From Diphasiastrum complanatum (taxonomy: Eukaryota > Streptophyta > Lycopodiopsida > Lycopodiales > Lycopodiaceae), in NCBI GenBank assembly GCA_029204225.1, contig CM055104.1:43803148-43867147 (forward strand): a DNA stretch of 64,000 nucleotides. The letters run 5' to 3'. The notes beneath the pieces are model-generated. The model had not been told where the DNA came from, did not search any database, and saw only the letters and a program-made list of their open reading frames with translations. The translations under genes were made by a program, and so were the position numbers. Shown here in pieces: positions 32,560 through 45,207 of the stretch. Within the stretch, counting starts at the first letter, position 1; every line of letters starts with the position of its first letter.

Positions 32560-35500
32560 TAGAGCAAGCTAATTTTTGTTTTTATAGTGCCCTACATAAT
32601 GATAATAACATTCGTGACAATGACTATGCAAAAGGTATTGGAAATTACCCTAGCATACGAGGACAGCTAGGCTTGATGCTTTTGCCTTTGACTATATTGG
32701 TGTGCAATTGAATACTTTATGCTATTTTTACTTTTGTTTAGGGCTATGGTCAACCATCTAGTTGTTGTTTTAACCATTATGTTACTATGGTATGTGTTTA
32801 CAATGCCTTTACGAACAAGAATTTAAAAACAGACCTAATCTCAAGCATTAGCTAGGGGTTGTACTATATGGTCTAAACATGTCCTAATTGCTTGACATCA
32901 AACACTTACTTTGTCAAGCTACTTCTATGCTTGCTTTGTTGGAATTTTAATTCCACTTCAAATCCCATTTGATCCAGTTGCCGTGTTATCAAATTGCAAT
33001 GCAATTTTCTAACGAAATTCCAGTTGCCACAAATTGCATGGGACACTTCAACTTACACAAGCCCTAACTAAAAACATACATAGCGATCAAAATAGACAAC
33101 TACCAATTGAAAGAAGAACCACATCCAACTAGTCACAACTTGTTGGATCTCAAATGAGAATAGCACATCCGCAAATGTCATAAAAAAAAACATGCGTTAT
33201 GTCGTGAATAGTAGACATAGTAAAAGGACTGAAATCTGCAACCTTATCAATTCCTCGAGAAACTGGATGAAGATATTTAAGAAAGAAGCTTGGCATTGAA
33301 GCGATAAGTTGAACCTTGAAGCTTGAAGGAAGGATCAATTTGTGAGAGAAAGACTTGCATGTTTACTCTACTTGTGATGCTTTGATGTGACATGTTTTTT
33401 TAACTAAGTTGTTATGCTATCATAGACGCATGTTCCATGAATGTTGTTATAGTTTTGTAGACGTTAATTATTCAGGGAGAGAGTTAAAAGAGCAATAATT
33501 AACCATTTTTTTTGCGGTTCTTTTTCTCTCTCTAAGCTTTTCGACAGTTGGGCTAGTATTTATTGAGCCCTAGTTACTACATATGATGTACTCTTTCTCT
33601 TTTGTTGGTAATTAGTACAGTTTGTTGTGGGAGTTTGGTGTGGAGAGCTTCTCTTCTTTCTGTGATAAATCTATGTGGTTGATTGATTCCATCAATCCGG
33701 AATTGTGAACTTACCCGTTGAAGAGCTCAAACATATAATCTTCCATGGAACAAAAGGTAATCCATATCATAAGCAAAATTTTAATTTTTTTGTGTACAGA
33801 TATTACTTTGCACAAGCATGATTATGCAATGCAATATTTAAACTATACATCCACATTTACGATGAAGCGAAATTTGGAACCCATGGGCATCTACACATCC
33901 CTTTTTCACATGTAGATCAAGACTTTTGCTCGCTAGCCATTGGCACAAGCAACATCCTATCCAATTCAACTATGGGGGAAAGAGAAAAAATGAAACTTCA
34001 AAAAGAGCTAGAGAGAACATTAACTTTCATAGACTTCATTTAAGAGATACAAGCATGGTAAGTCGTGCCTTTCCTATGATGAGCAAAGAACTTTGCAAAT
34101 AGAGCAAATGAGACTTAAATGAAGGCGAGAAATGCAATTACGAAATACTCGTATCATATAAAAAGCCTGTATTGTCATGGGTGCACTTCTTGCTAACGAA
34201 ACTCACCAACCAGATTCACATTTGCCATCAAGAGCTCTTCTAGGAAAGTTTTTTGTGTTTTGCGATGAGACAATAAAGTAGATCATTTGGCGCCATTTAG
34301 AAGAAAGGTACACAAATTTGTTTTTCAAGAACAAAGTTCATCTATCAACAATATGAACATGGGTGGTTGATCGGAAAGGGTCATGCAGGAGGAACCGCGA
34401 TTTCTTTCTAAGCATTCAAAAGAGTTCAACCCTGCAAGCTGAACACTTCAGAGTCCAGACACTAATGTGAGCAGGTCTCAAAAGAGCTCTTGAAAGAGGG
34501 GTGTTGACACATGCATTTTATGCATAGGTGTACACATGTTCGACAAGCATTTTACGCATGCACGCACACGCACGTGCACACACAGGAATATATTGAAAGT
34601 ATCTTCTAATATAATGAAGATATTCTTTGGGTCAGTGTATTTGTCAACCTTTGGGCCTCGCATGTATATCAAACTCAAAACTTGAAGCTCAGTGAATGAT
34701 ATTATTGTCTGTCTTGTTATCAAGTCCAATTTGATGTGCTCTTGTCGAAAACCTCCTAGTAACAGCGATTGTATATGGAAACATTGTTATCGAATGTGCT
34801 TTATCCCTTTGACTCATTGGTAATGGATATTATATACACTACTGTGATCTGGAAACTATTGTTTTGCCTGAGAAGATCCAGATCCTATTTGAAACTTACT
34901 TCAAGTCAGTGAAAATGAGAAACAACAGCCATAGCCGGAGTCAACCATTTCTGCATAATGCAATCATAAGCACTTATAACACCACCTGCATCTAAACTGT
35001 GACTCCAATTGATCAGCAGGTACATTCCACTTTAAAAGATATTGATGAAAAAGTTCTTGATTCCGCGTTAGCATCTGTGTTCACTGAAGATAACCACATT
35101 AATCCCAAGTTTATAGTTCTTTCCTGCTGAGGATGAATTTAACTTGTTTCGCACATACTGAAGCTGTTTCTCTCCCTACGAAAAAAATAGTATGCGCAGC
35201 CCAACAATTCACAAAACATGCTCCTATGAAACACACTCACTAGAGCACATATTTGAATGCAAACTTCACTTTGTATATCTTCTTTTATCCCAAATAGAAA
35301 ACGAGATCTTCCATTCTTAACACAAGCTAAAAGATATCATCCTATGTAGGTGCCTCTGCCTTATAGAGGGCACACAAAAATGTGTCATATTGCTGGTATT
35401 TGCAGTGCCTCACACAAATGACTAACTATATTTCAAAACAAAATTGTGGCCTCATTTTTTACCACTTCAAGGTCAAAGGGTTTTATACCAAAAATATTTC

Positions 35501-35596
35501 TTGATATTTCTATAAACAAGTCAAGCTTACAATGGGTTAAAACAGTCTTGCAGATGTATGACACTATACTAACATAAGAAATCCTAAAAATGTCAC
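32560..35596. other. No gene recognised
   Basis: About 3 kb of AT-rich DNA. The small frames (such as 33150-33338 and 34478-34729 on the minus strand) have no motif. CA-rich patch at 34555-34585. Confidence 0.5.
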
Positions 35597-37746
35597 CTTT
35601 GACTTGCCTTTTTTCTGTTGCTCCAACAATTTCTGGATCTCCTCAAGGACCTGTTGCAATCACAGCAATTTGCTATGCTTAAACTACTTGACCTTTTTTT
35701 TAAAAGAAAGAAACAACGTAAATGTAGATTAGAAATTGAAATTGCACAAAATTCGAGTACTCTTAAATATTGAGCAGTGTGATCTAGAGGAACCCTTCTG
35801 CTTCAGCATGGAAACTCACCAGTGAATGAATAATTGTGCAAGTGGACAAGCTGTATTAAAATTTGGTTAAACTGTTTCCATCTAGTCATTGCTTTTACAA
35901 CAGTTTCTTACAAACTACACCATAGATACCTGTTTCTACTCTTTTAACTTCGAACTTTTTGTTCCTAACTTATATAACGAATTTTTGATACTAAGAAAAA
36001 AATCATAATTTGGAAGGGCTTTTCATGTTGCAACTAGTTATTCTAAGGGGCTTTTTACGTCATTTTTTTTTGTCTCTACTTCATCATAACAGCCATCTCT
36101 AATTTCTAGCTATCCAAATAGAAATACACCCCCACCCACAAAATTAGCATATATGTATTATGGACACAATTCCATATATTCTCTAATATACAATTCCATG
36201 AGTACCTTCTTACTCTTGGGACTTGTAACTATTTTTTGTTATTATTTTATTACGTTTCGGACCGCAGTTTTTGGAAGAGACTATTTTGATTTAAAAATGC
36301 GTTATAGGAACCTTCCAAGATGCTCCTCACTAAGTGTAAATAGGAGCCAGAGTTTCTCATTTCTAAGATTATTGAGTTTGGTATCCTGAGCTTTTTGTAG
36401 GGGATGTCTATTTTTGGGAGATCCTAGTTGGAAATTTGCCTGCGCTATTGGCAGCCATTGTCTTTCATTAGGTTTTCTTAGTTCACAGATGTCTCTAGAA
36501 ATCTAAATTGTTGCTGCATAATACATCATTCTTTATCCTACTTTGCAGCCTCATGACACCTCCTTTTTACATGAATAAGAGAAGAGCAGCATGTGGCTGT
36601 AAGCAGAATCCATATCTGCTTTCCCCAAAAGAGGCCTTGTTTCGGTCCCTGCTTGAACCACCCGATGTGCTAATGCCTCCAGAGGCACATTCAACCAAAC
36701 AACAATTCCATGCCTTAGATAACCCCTACGGTCCAGAAAACCAAATGTTGAGGTTTATTTAAACTGTCAAAAAACAGAAGATCAGAAAAGCACAAAATCT
36801 AAAACTTATACAAAGTATATGGTAAACTTTTACAAGGCTAAATATGTCGTTGAATAAAATTGGATTTTTCAAGAGAAAAAGAATGTGTACCAGTTATTTG
36901 GTCGCACAACAGCACCACCACCAGTGGCAACAACCAAACGACACATTGCTGAAAGTTGACTCAACACCTCGCTCTGTAGAACAAACATTCCAAAACATTA
37001 ATCAACTGAGCCATGACAATCAACCCACAACAATCTTATGACAAAAACCCTAGTAGCAAAGTACAAGCCAATGGTAGGAAATCTCTCTGGTTACCATAAA
37101 CAAGACACATAAAATCTCATGGGTACACCAATAGAGATTTCTCAAGTCCTAGATGAGCCTTGCCATTAGCTTACTTGAAATATTGAAAGCTGCATTTTGA
37201 TGACTCAGTCGAAAACTTTGGCACATTCCGTACTAGAAACTGGATAAAAGTCTCAAAAGGTGTGCACAACCGATTGATGAGAATTACAGCAAGGAGAAAG
37301 GAAAAAATATTTTGCATTGTCAATCTCTAATCTGACCTCGGCATCTCTAAACCATTCTTCCTTGCCCTCCTCAAAAATCTGTGCAACAGTTGCCCCTCCA
37401 GCAAGTTGTTCGACTAACTTGTCACTGTGGCATACAAAATATTTCAACGTAAGTGATAAACCCATAGTGATTAGAAGATGCTGACATTTTCAAACTTGAA
37501 GGTACAAACCTGTCAAAAAAATAGTAACCAAGAGCCTCAGATAAAATTCTCCCAATAGTTGACTTCTCACTTCCCATCATACCTGAACACAGAACTTGCA
37601 TTTAGCACCATTTGAATGATAGCCCATAAAAAATTGCTTTTAAGTTCAGAACACATACACTGCAACGATCTCAGTTAGCACCACAGATTACTGATGAGAA
37701 AAATACAAGTTCCCTGTAGGTCTTTTGCAACTTCTTGAGCTTTTGT
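35597..37746 (-). pseudogene. Shikimate kinase, 5'-truncated, altered P-loop
   Basis: Shikimate kinase phosphorylates shikimate in the chloroplast aromatic amino acid pathway. Minus-strand exons with GT/AG borders and consistent phase: 37746-37692 (AKDLQGTCIFLI), 37582-37510 (MMGSEKSTIGRILSEALGY), 37424-37337 (DKLVEQLAGGATVAQIF, RDAE), 36973-36891 ([25 protein letters not shown]) and 36713 to about 36575 (GIVVWLNVPLEALA, TRPLL). A short candidate last exon is at 35650-35597 (LEEIQKLLEQQ). The shikimate-binding DK and GGGA segments are kept. The ATP-binding P-loop GxxGxGKST reads S-M-M-G-S-E-K-S-T, losing two glycines. The transit peptide and first exons are absent; an inverted WNK fragment begins 250 bp upstream. 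The lid/RVSLE region was not found. It could be a diverged non-catalytic relative, but truncation favours a pseudogene. Confidence 0.78.
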
Positions 37747-37989
37747 CTGCAACATTAAAGACAAAATATGATTAAGAAAATTGGGTCTGGAACCTTAAGG
37801 ACAAGAATACGACTGAGCGATATCCCATGTTAAACCATGCTAAGCTTTTATCATACACCCCGAGGACATAGAACAAATTTGTCGTCTGGAGACATGCACA
37901 TCTTGTACCACTCCAGCCTCTTAAAAAGCCTGATCTGCGACTATAGAAAAGTAGCAGCAAAATCTGTTGCATATAATAGGTTCAAATCA

Positions 37990-38365
37990 CGTAGCAAATA
38001 CAATACATAACTCGACACAAAGGCGATTGCCAATCTAAAAGAGATAGGAAACTTTGTAAAAATATAACTACAAGCTCCCTGTCCGAGGACTTCATTGTAC
38101 CGCATCAGAGAATGACCAAGAAAGGTCAGAGCGAAGAAGACGAAACAATGATAAGGTTGAACTCCATAGATAATAGAGATGTATAGTCAATCTGCAAGGA
38201 AATGGCTTAGAAACGACAGCCGAAACTCGATAAACAGAATTTACACAACATGAATATCTGCGCGCTGCAGTTATCACGATATCATAAGCTTATGATATTT
38301 CTGCCAAGTGCGTTGAGCTTTATTTTTAAGTGAACTACAATAATAAAATGATCAACAACAAACTA
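37990..38365 (-). pseudogene. WNK fragment, inverted (copy 2)
   Basis: Reverse complement of intron 1 (3' part), exon 2 and intron 2 (5' part) of the WNK gene, matching 50190-50580 and 44625-44930. It keeps [10 protein letters not shown] of the glycine loop. The exon 2 acceptor AG reads GG, and the exon 2 donor region differs (TGTAGTTATA), so it could not splice normally. Confidence 0.85.
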
Positions 38366-38429
38366 CATCCATTGGCAATTTGCCACACACGTAAGATCGG
38401 GGTCAATTTGGAGCTCGTCCGGTTCGCAT

Positions 38430-38571
38430 GGTAGAGCCACGCGTGGAAGAGCCACGCTGGCAAATTCTTCGGCAGCCAACAACCCGTCCAGCAAAGAATT
38501 GACGAAAATTTTGAAAAATTTGAATTTCGTGGTTCTACCACACGTGGCTGTACCACACATGGCAGAGCCAC
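38430..38571. repeat. ACGCGTGG palindrome field, left part
   Basis: Repeated GTGGTAGAGCCACG / CCACGCGTGG-type motifs (GAGCCACGCGTGGAAGAGCCACG at about 38434, TACCACACGTGGCTGTACCACAC at about 38536). The field continues at 39798 after the solo LTR. Similar motifs occur at 55485-55555. Confidence 0.7.
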
Positions 38572-39797
38572 TGTAGCGCAGGCATCCCAAAGGGAGCCGG
38601 GAACCACGACTTAGCCTCCCAGCCTCCAACTCTTGCCATCCAAACCCACTTGACATACAAGCAGCCAACTCGTCAACAACGATCAGACTTAACCAACTTG
38701 AAGTTCCGAAACCAACATTGAGATCCAACCTGGCGCCATGCCAGATCGGGGGTCCCGATGTGGGCGACTTCCCTCCAAGCAAGCCGCCCGACATACATCA
38801 AACTTAACCAACTCGAGGCTTCGTTACAAACGAATAACATCCTTTCCAAGCAAGCGGTCTGACTTACATCAGACTTGACCAACTAAAAGCTTCGTCACGA
38901 GCAATAGAAGCCAACCTGGCACCATGCCAAACCGGACAGCCATAAACAGGTAACTTCAAACCAAGCAAGCCATCCAACTCAGCTGACAAGTTAGAGCCTG
39001 TTCCCCAAGAGCTTAACCCATTCACGTTCATGCAAGGAACAATCAGAACCACAAGCCGCGACAGATATGGAGACAACCAGTTCCTGGACCGAATGGTCCC
39101 AATAGCATACCGTTGGCACCACAGACCGAATGGCCCTGACGACATACCGTTGGCATCCTGGGGTACGATCCTCAGCTATGTGCCAGATTTAAAAGTTTGA
39201 AGCGGCCTCACAACTGGCGCTTTTACCGAACACTGAAACCCAGAAGGCAATCAAAGTCCGTATGAGAAAAATCCCACTTTATTGATAAATCTGAGAAAGT
39301 TACAATTCAAGTGTGTGACCGACCCTAGTCTCCGGGGCATTGGCATGCCAAGGCGAGTGCCAGGACAACATTCCAGCAAGGGAGGCTGAGACTTGGTTGG
39401 AGCTCACCCTGAGTCGCAACCCGCACTCCCCTATAGTATTGGTGGGATTCGCCACCTCCCCTCATACCAAGTACTCTACCCAGGCTGGTAAAGCACATTT
39501 TCTCTCTCTAAAAAGTCATTTTCTCTCTCTATAATTTATTGATCCCCAGGCTTCCTTTAATCATGCCTAGATCGTGTGAGGTGATTGCACATCGATCTGA
39601 GCTCTCTGGACTTCGCTAGAATTGATCAAAAAATTTCAGCCATAGGAACTTGGCGCCGGCTGGATTCTGGTCAGAGTGGCGCCGGGAGCGGCGTCGGCGT
39701 TGGCGCCGTCGGGAGCAGCAGGGGCGCTGCTGGCGCCGGCAACAATGTTTACCCCAGTGGCGCCGGAAGTAAAGCTTGTAAAGGTAGCTTTACAACA
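38572..39797 (-). mobile_element. Solo L1 LTR
   Basis: 1,226 bp, the reverse complement of the L1 LTR (plus TGTAGCGCAGG ... AGCTTTACAACA). No internal sequence is attached on either side. The flanks GCCAC (38567-38571) and ACCAC (39798-39802) agree at four of five bases, consistent with a decayed target duplication and unequal LTR recombination. An older copy than the 3042-7845 element. Confidence 0.82.
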
Positions 39798-40010
39798 ACC
39801 ACGTAGTTTGCTTCGCGTGGCTGTGCCACGCATGGCAAAATTTTCCAGAGAGCAGCCCAAAAATTTGCTTTGCCACGGCATGGCAAATCAAATTTTTGGG
39901 TTGGTTTCTGGAAAATATTGCCACGCGTGGCAAATTTTTTTGCATTTTCTTTGAAAATTTGCATTGGCGTGGTTCTACCACGCGTGGACGTACCACGCAA
40001 AATTTTTTGC
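39798..40010. repeat. ACGCGTGG palindrome field, right part
   Basis: Contains TGCCACGCGTGGCA at about 39920 and TACCACGCGTGGACGTACCACG near 39977, alternating with A/T-rich runs. Reads continuously with 38430-38571 when the LTR is removed. Confidence 0.7.
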
Positions 40011-40075
40011 ACAAAAAAAAAACGCGCGAAATGAGATTTGTGTTTCTCAATGCGTCGATTGTATTATTGTATTGT

Positions 40076-41052
<977 letters not shown>

Positions 41053-41972
41053 TTAATTGTCATCGTCCGAATCCGAGTCTTGTGCAGAAGCTTGTCCTTC
41101 ACTCTCACTTCTAGACATCTCCCCTTCCCCTTCCGCTTCTGCTTCACTGGCTTCTTCACCCGACCCCTCCTCTACATAAGATGTCGAGCTTCTCTACACA
41201 TCACAAAAAATAACAAAAATCAATAACCAATAAGTAAAGTAAATGAAACTCATTAACAAGCAAGAAAGATTAATAAAAATGATTACTACATAATAGAAGC
41301 AAATGAGACGAATGTAGCAAAAATTTACCATAGGATGAATGCCTTGTTGAGCAAGATGGTCCACCAAGGCATTGTAGCCTTGTTGGTACCCAATCTTATA
41401 TTCGGCATTCGTGTATTTTCTCCCAAAATGCTATACAAACATGAATACAATCATTTAGATACAAAACATGATTAGTGATTAAAAACATCACTAAAATATT
41501 TATAATAAAATCAAACTAAAAAAACAAAACTTACAAACTGGGCTTGTAAATTGGATTTCTCACCCGAGCCAAGGTGAGATTGGCTCAAGAAATTGATTCT
41601 TGATTTGGTCGCTTCCCGTTGTTGTTTGAAGCGATCCAGATTCGGATGTTTGGACTCGTGTATTACCTTTGTCCAGTCTTTCTTTGAAGCCCATCCTGGC
41701 CTTTTTTTTTTTTTCCATTTTTTACATATCTTCGTAAGGATTGACGCTTATGACGAATAGGCGTACACATATTTGTCAATGCCCACACCTCTCCAAATCT
41801 ATTTGATTGAGGAAACTCACTATTCAAAAGCGCAAGTATCTTATTCTTGTCATCTTGGTTTTGTTGCTCCCAAGGAGTGAATAAGTTATGGCCAAAATAT
41901 TTGAGAGCAAGGTCGTGCATCCTTTGATGACGACGTTGCCTTTGGTATCCTTGATGATGGAGCCATCATCTT
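41053..41972 (-). pseudogene. Ptta/En/Spm-like (Transposase_24-like) gene, copy A
   Basis: Three exons on the minus strand: 41972-41535, 41430-41329 and 41193-41053, each bounded by AG/GT and each matching copy B at 54126-55182. Exon 1 encodes an ALKYFGHNLFTPW block and MCTPIRHKRQSLRR. Exon 2 encodes FGRKYTNAEYKIGYQQGY. Exon 3 is an acidic Ser/Glu tail ending DSDSDDDN. Two frame breaks are visible: one near 41925 and one in an A/T homopolymer at about 41700. The 5' end (copy B's first about 60 codons) is missing. The overall pattern resembles the plant Ptta/En/Spm transposase family, but this rests on motif spacing by eye. Confidence 0.5.
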
Positions 41973-42529
41973 CTAAATTATAAAACAAATGTCATGATAT
42001 CTCACAACAGGAAAATAGTGTTATGCTCATATTGTTAGAGTTATTCAAAAATATGATAGTGATCTATGGCAGTTCCAGGCATCTCGATGTATAAATTCAA
42101 GATAGATCTAAATCCCTCATTGTTTGTGACAAGGCCAACTTTAATCTTGTGATATCCATGCCTATGTGTTTCATTACATGGCTCTTTTGATGCTCTCATC
42201 ACCACCTGCATGGCCTTCATCATCAAACCTATGCATTTCATCAAAGACCAGTACTCCTAAACTAATGAAAACAACAGGGATCTGCATAATTTGCTTGATC
42301 AGAATCTAATTTTGTACAGTCAATTGCAGGAGAGTATGTCATTGAGGAATTCAAGGTGTTTTGATCAATTCTTCTTTGCTTTTGGATCTTTGTACGTAGG
42401 CCTTTATTACATTCAAAGTATGTCTTGTTATCATGATCACACAACATTTTAGTTTTAATGGGTGTTTAAGTAGGTATACCTCTGAAGCCAGTTTGATTTG
42501 AGAAAAGCTGCCAGTTCCATTACTATACT

Positions 42530-43112
42530 ATGTCGGTTTTCCCGAGTACTGGAAATAGGGACATATGTAAATGGATTCCACACGTTCTTCTTCTTCAAAT
42601 GATGAGGCAGGACCATCACATATTGGATCATAGGCCTAGCTATACCAGAGAATACCATGCCCATGTACACGATGTAAGTATGCACTGTGATGAGAGTGAC
42701 GTATTACTATATCACACATTCGCATGTATGGACAGATTGAGAGAGAGTCATTATTTGTGCGACCCGAAGTCGGTTCTTTGACGAGTTTTGATTTGCAAAG
42801 CACTTTGTATTGCTAAAAAACATGATTGCATGCACCCTTATCATGTATGTAATTTTTGGCAGTCTTCACAATTGGAGAGAATATTCCATTGCTCTTGACT
42901 ATTGTTGCACTTGTATTGTGTAGGATGATGACTCGCATTCACATGACTATCAGAGAATTCAACCAGATGTTGTCATGCAATCTGCAAGATTCAGACGTGC
43001 AAGTGCACGAGAGCCACCACTTCTCTCGCATGTACTACAAGAGGATGTGCCATTCACAACACATAATCACGAGGGGGACATGGATGACATGATGGATGCA
43101 TTCTTCAAATGA
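42530..43112 (+). CDS. Possible two-exon C-terminal fragment, unidentified
   Basis: An exon ending at 42673 (SYTREYHAHVHD, then GTAAGT) can be joined in frame to 42924-43112 (after TTGTGTAG), which encodes 62 residues ending GDMDDMMDAFFK and a stop. The second exon has an Arg-rich patch (ARFRRASAREPP) and an acidic end. I recognise no family. The minus strand also has open frames here (42685-42455), and the strand call rests on the splice sites only. Confidence 0.3.
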
Positions 43113-43585
43113 TGTACCCATCAGAGAAAGACCAATTATACCTGTAGTGGCATAGAGAGAACATCCTTCATTTTTGTCAATTTCTTTACTTTCATAGGCA
43201 TCTTCATAGGTCTCATAATCAACGTTATCATTGTCATTATGATCGAAATGTTGTTCTGCACCATGGTGTCAACAATATATTTTATCTCCTGTACTACTAT
43301 GTCATGAATGCCTATATTATATCAGTAGGATGAATAATGGGTCTATGTTTTCAAACAATTTCCAGGTTCTGGTTGTTGCTCGTTGTCTGTATTCTCATAC
43401 GATGCAAATTGAGGTTTTTTTAGCATTTCTGGTATCTTGCCTCTTTGTTTACTTCCGTATAGGCATCTACCTTCAGGTAAGTCATCAGCAGCACCTCCTC
43501 AGTGTCAGCTTATCCTTCTGGCTATACCCAGACATGCAATAATATCCCAATTTCTTACTTTCTTATGCAGCATCAATAACGTATT

Positions 43586-43709
43586 ATGGAAGGAGCCGGG
43601 CAAAGGCCATTTTGCCCGATAAGGATTTCAAGAATTTTTTTCGGGCCGAGCCTAAAATTTTTTGGAAATCCCAACCGGGCAAAATGGCCTCTGCCCGGCC
43701 CCTTCCATT
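43586..43709. repeat. Near-perfect hairpin (inverted repeat)
   Basis: 43586-43617 (ATGGAAGGAGCCGGGC...) and 43676-43709 are inverted copies with about two mismatches. Weaker pairing continues toward the loop. Present only in WNK copy 3. Confidence 0.8.
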
Positions 43710-43710
43710 G

Positions 43711-43927
43711 CGTAATGGATTTTTGGACCCTTTTTAAACCAATCCTTAGCTGCCATGTGGCAGGTGCAAGCAGAATCAACACTAAAAAAATTTGAGACCA
43801 ATCCGATACTGCCACATGGCAGACGCAAGCAAAATCTGCACTAATTTTTTTTTTAAAAAAGTAGGTGACTATTCTGCTTTTTAATATGTTAAGAAATGGG
43901 CAAAATAGTCACCAAAAATCCATTACG
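43711..43927. mobile_element. MITE-like element with 16-bp terminal inverted repeats
   Basis: CGTAATGGATTTTTGG at 43711-43726 is exactly inverted at 43912-43927. The 217-bp body has two similar halves (CCAATCC, CTGCCAYRTGGCAG, GCAAGC). Copies 1 and 4 of the WNK 5' region lack it: they read CATCCATAACG or CATCCATAAAG directly into the continuing sequence. Confidence 0.65.
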
Positions 43928-43944
43928 TTTTGGTTAGAGTACTG

Positions 43945-44090
43945 AAAACCAGGATCGGTGATCTAAGTTCACTTACAGGTTTTCAAAGGCTGTTCATTGG
44001 AACATTAGATTTTCTTGAAAACCAGGATCGGTGATCTAAGTTCACTTACAGGTTTTCAAAGGCTGTTCATTGGAACATTAGATTTTCTTG
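43945..44090. repeat. Exact 73-bp tandem duplication
   Basis: 43945-44017 and 44018-44090 are identical (AAAACCAGGATCGGTG ... GATTTTCTTG). The other WNK copies have one unit. Confidence 0.95.
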
Positions 44091-45207
44091 GTCGAGAGCA
44101 TCATCTATCAACTCTTTGAGAATGTGAATAATTGGCATCAAGCTATTTGGTACCATATATGGATGGTGAAGGTCTTTCTGGAGAATGCAATTAGCATCCT
44201 CCGTCCCAGAACAAGTTCCACATTTAGCCTCCATCGCCTTCGTAGCGGCGCAGACATGTTTTGTTTTTGTGCCTTTGCTTTTGCACTTTCTAGCAAGTGC
44301 CTGATCAGTAAGGGGACTCGGCAAACACAGTCAAATTGAGATTGCTTCATCTGCTAATCCAGCGAAGATTAAGAAACTGGAAGTTTGTGGGGTTGCAAGG
44401 TACTCGTGCAATATTGGGAAGATGCCAGCATGCCAGCCTATAAATTGCAAGGCAATGCTTATGAGGTCGCTGGAACTGGTGATGAGGATGAAACTGACTG
44501 GGAATATGTTGAAGTCGACCCGACACAACGATATGGGCGGGTAAGCGCATCAATCGTGTGAATGTAAGCTGTCTGTAATTGTGTTGCGTGTATATCTTGA
44601 AAGTTGACTAGCCTTGGAGCTTCAGTTTGTTGTTGATGATTTTATTATTGTTGTTCACTTAAAAAATAAAGCTCAACGCACTTGGCAGAAAAATTATTTG
44701 TTACTTAAGCTTATGATATCATGATAACTGCACCGCAGATATTCATGTTGTGTACATTCTATTTATCGAGTTTCAGCTGTTGTTTCTAAGCCATTTCCTT
44801 GCAGATGACTATAAATCTCTATTATCTATGGAGTTCAACCTTATCATTGTTTCGTCTTTTTCGCTCTGACCTTTCTTGGTCATTCTCTGATGCAGTACAA
44901 TGAAGTCTTCGGACAGGGAGCTTGTAAAACTGTGTATCCTTTACAAAGTGCGAAGCTCTAAAGAGCTTGAGCGGCTACACTCCGAAGTGTACCTTTTGAA
45001 AACTCTGAAGCACAAAAACATTCTTAAGTTCTACGATTCATGGGTAGATACAAAAACGAAGACTGTCAATTTCATCACAGAGATGTTAACTTCCGGAAAT
45101 CTAAGACGGTAAGTACTCGTACGCGTTCATATCATGTCTGATCTCATTCTGTGCAGGCTCGTGCTTCTGGCAATGTTGCCCCTTTCTTTTGGCTTCGAGA
45201 ATTAAAT

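Larger units (their letters stand above)
43265..45207 (+). pseudogene. WNK kinase pseudogene (copy 3), truncated
   Basis: Carries the 5' region (43265-43575 and 43928-44420), coding exon 1 at 44430-44540 (37 codons, start intact, ending QRYGR|gtaagc), and exon 2 from 44896 ([12 protein letters not shown]; the intact gene's Leu is Phe). Intron 2 is then fused to the middle of exon 3, deleting the strand that includes the AWNQVK segment. Exon 3 continues to 45109 ([15 protein letters not shown] ... LTSGNLRR). Similarity stops in intron 3 at about 45207, so the catalytic HRD and activation loop are absent. An insertion (43580-43927) and a 73-bp tandem duplication (43945-44090) interrupt the leader. 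Confidence 0.88.

Noticed and set aside
43945-44090. CRISPR-like or regulatory repeat
   Set aside because: Only two head-to-tail units without spacers; a simple duplication in a plant genome.
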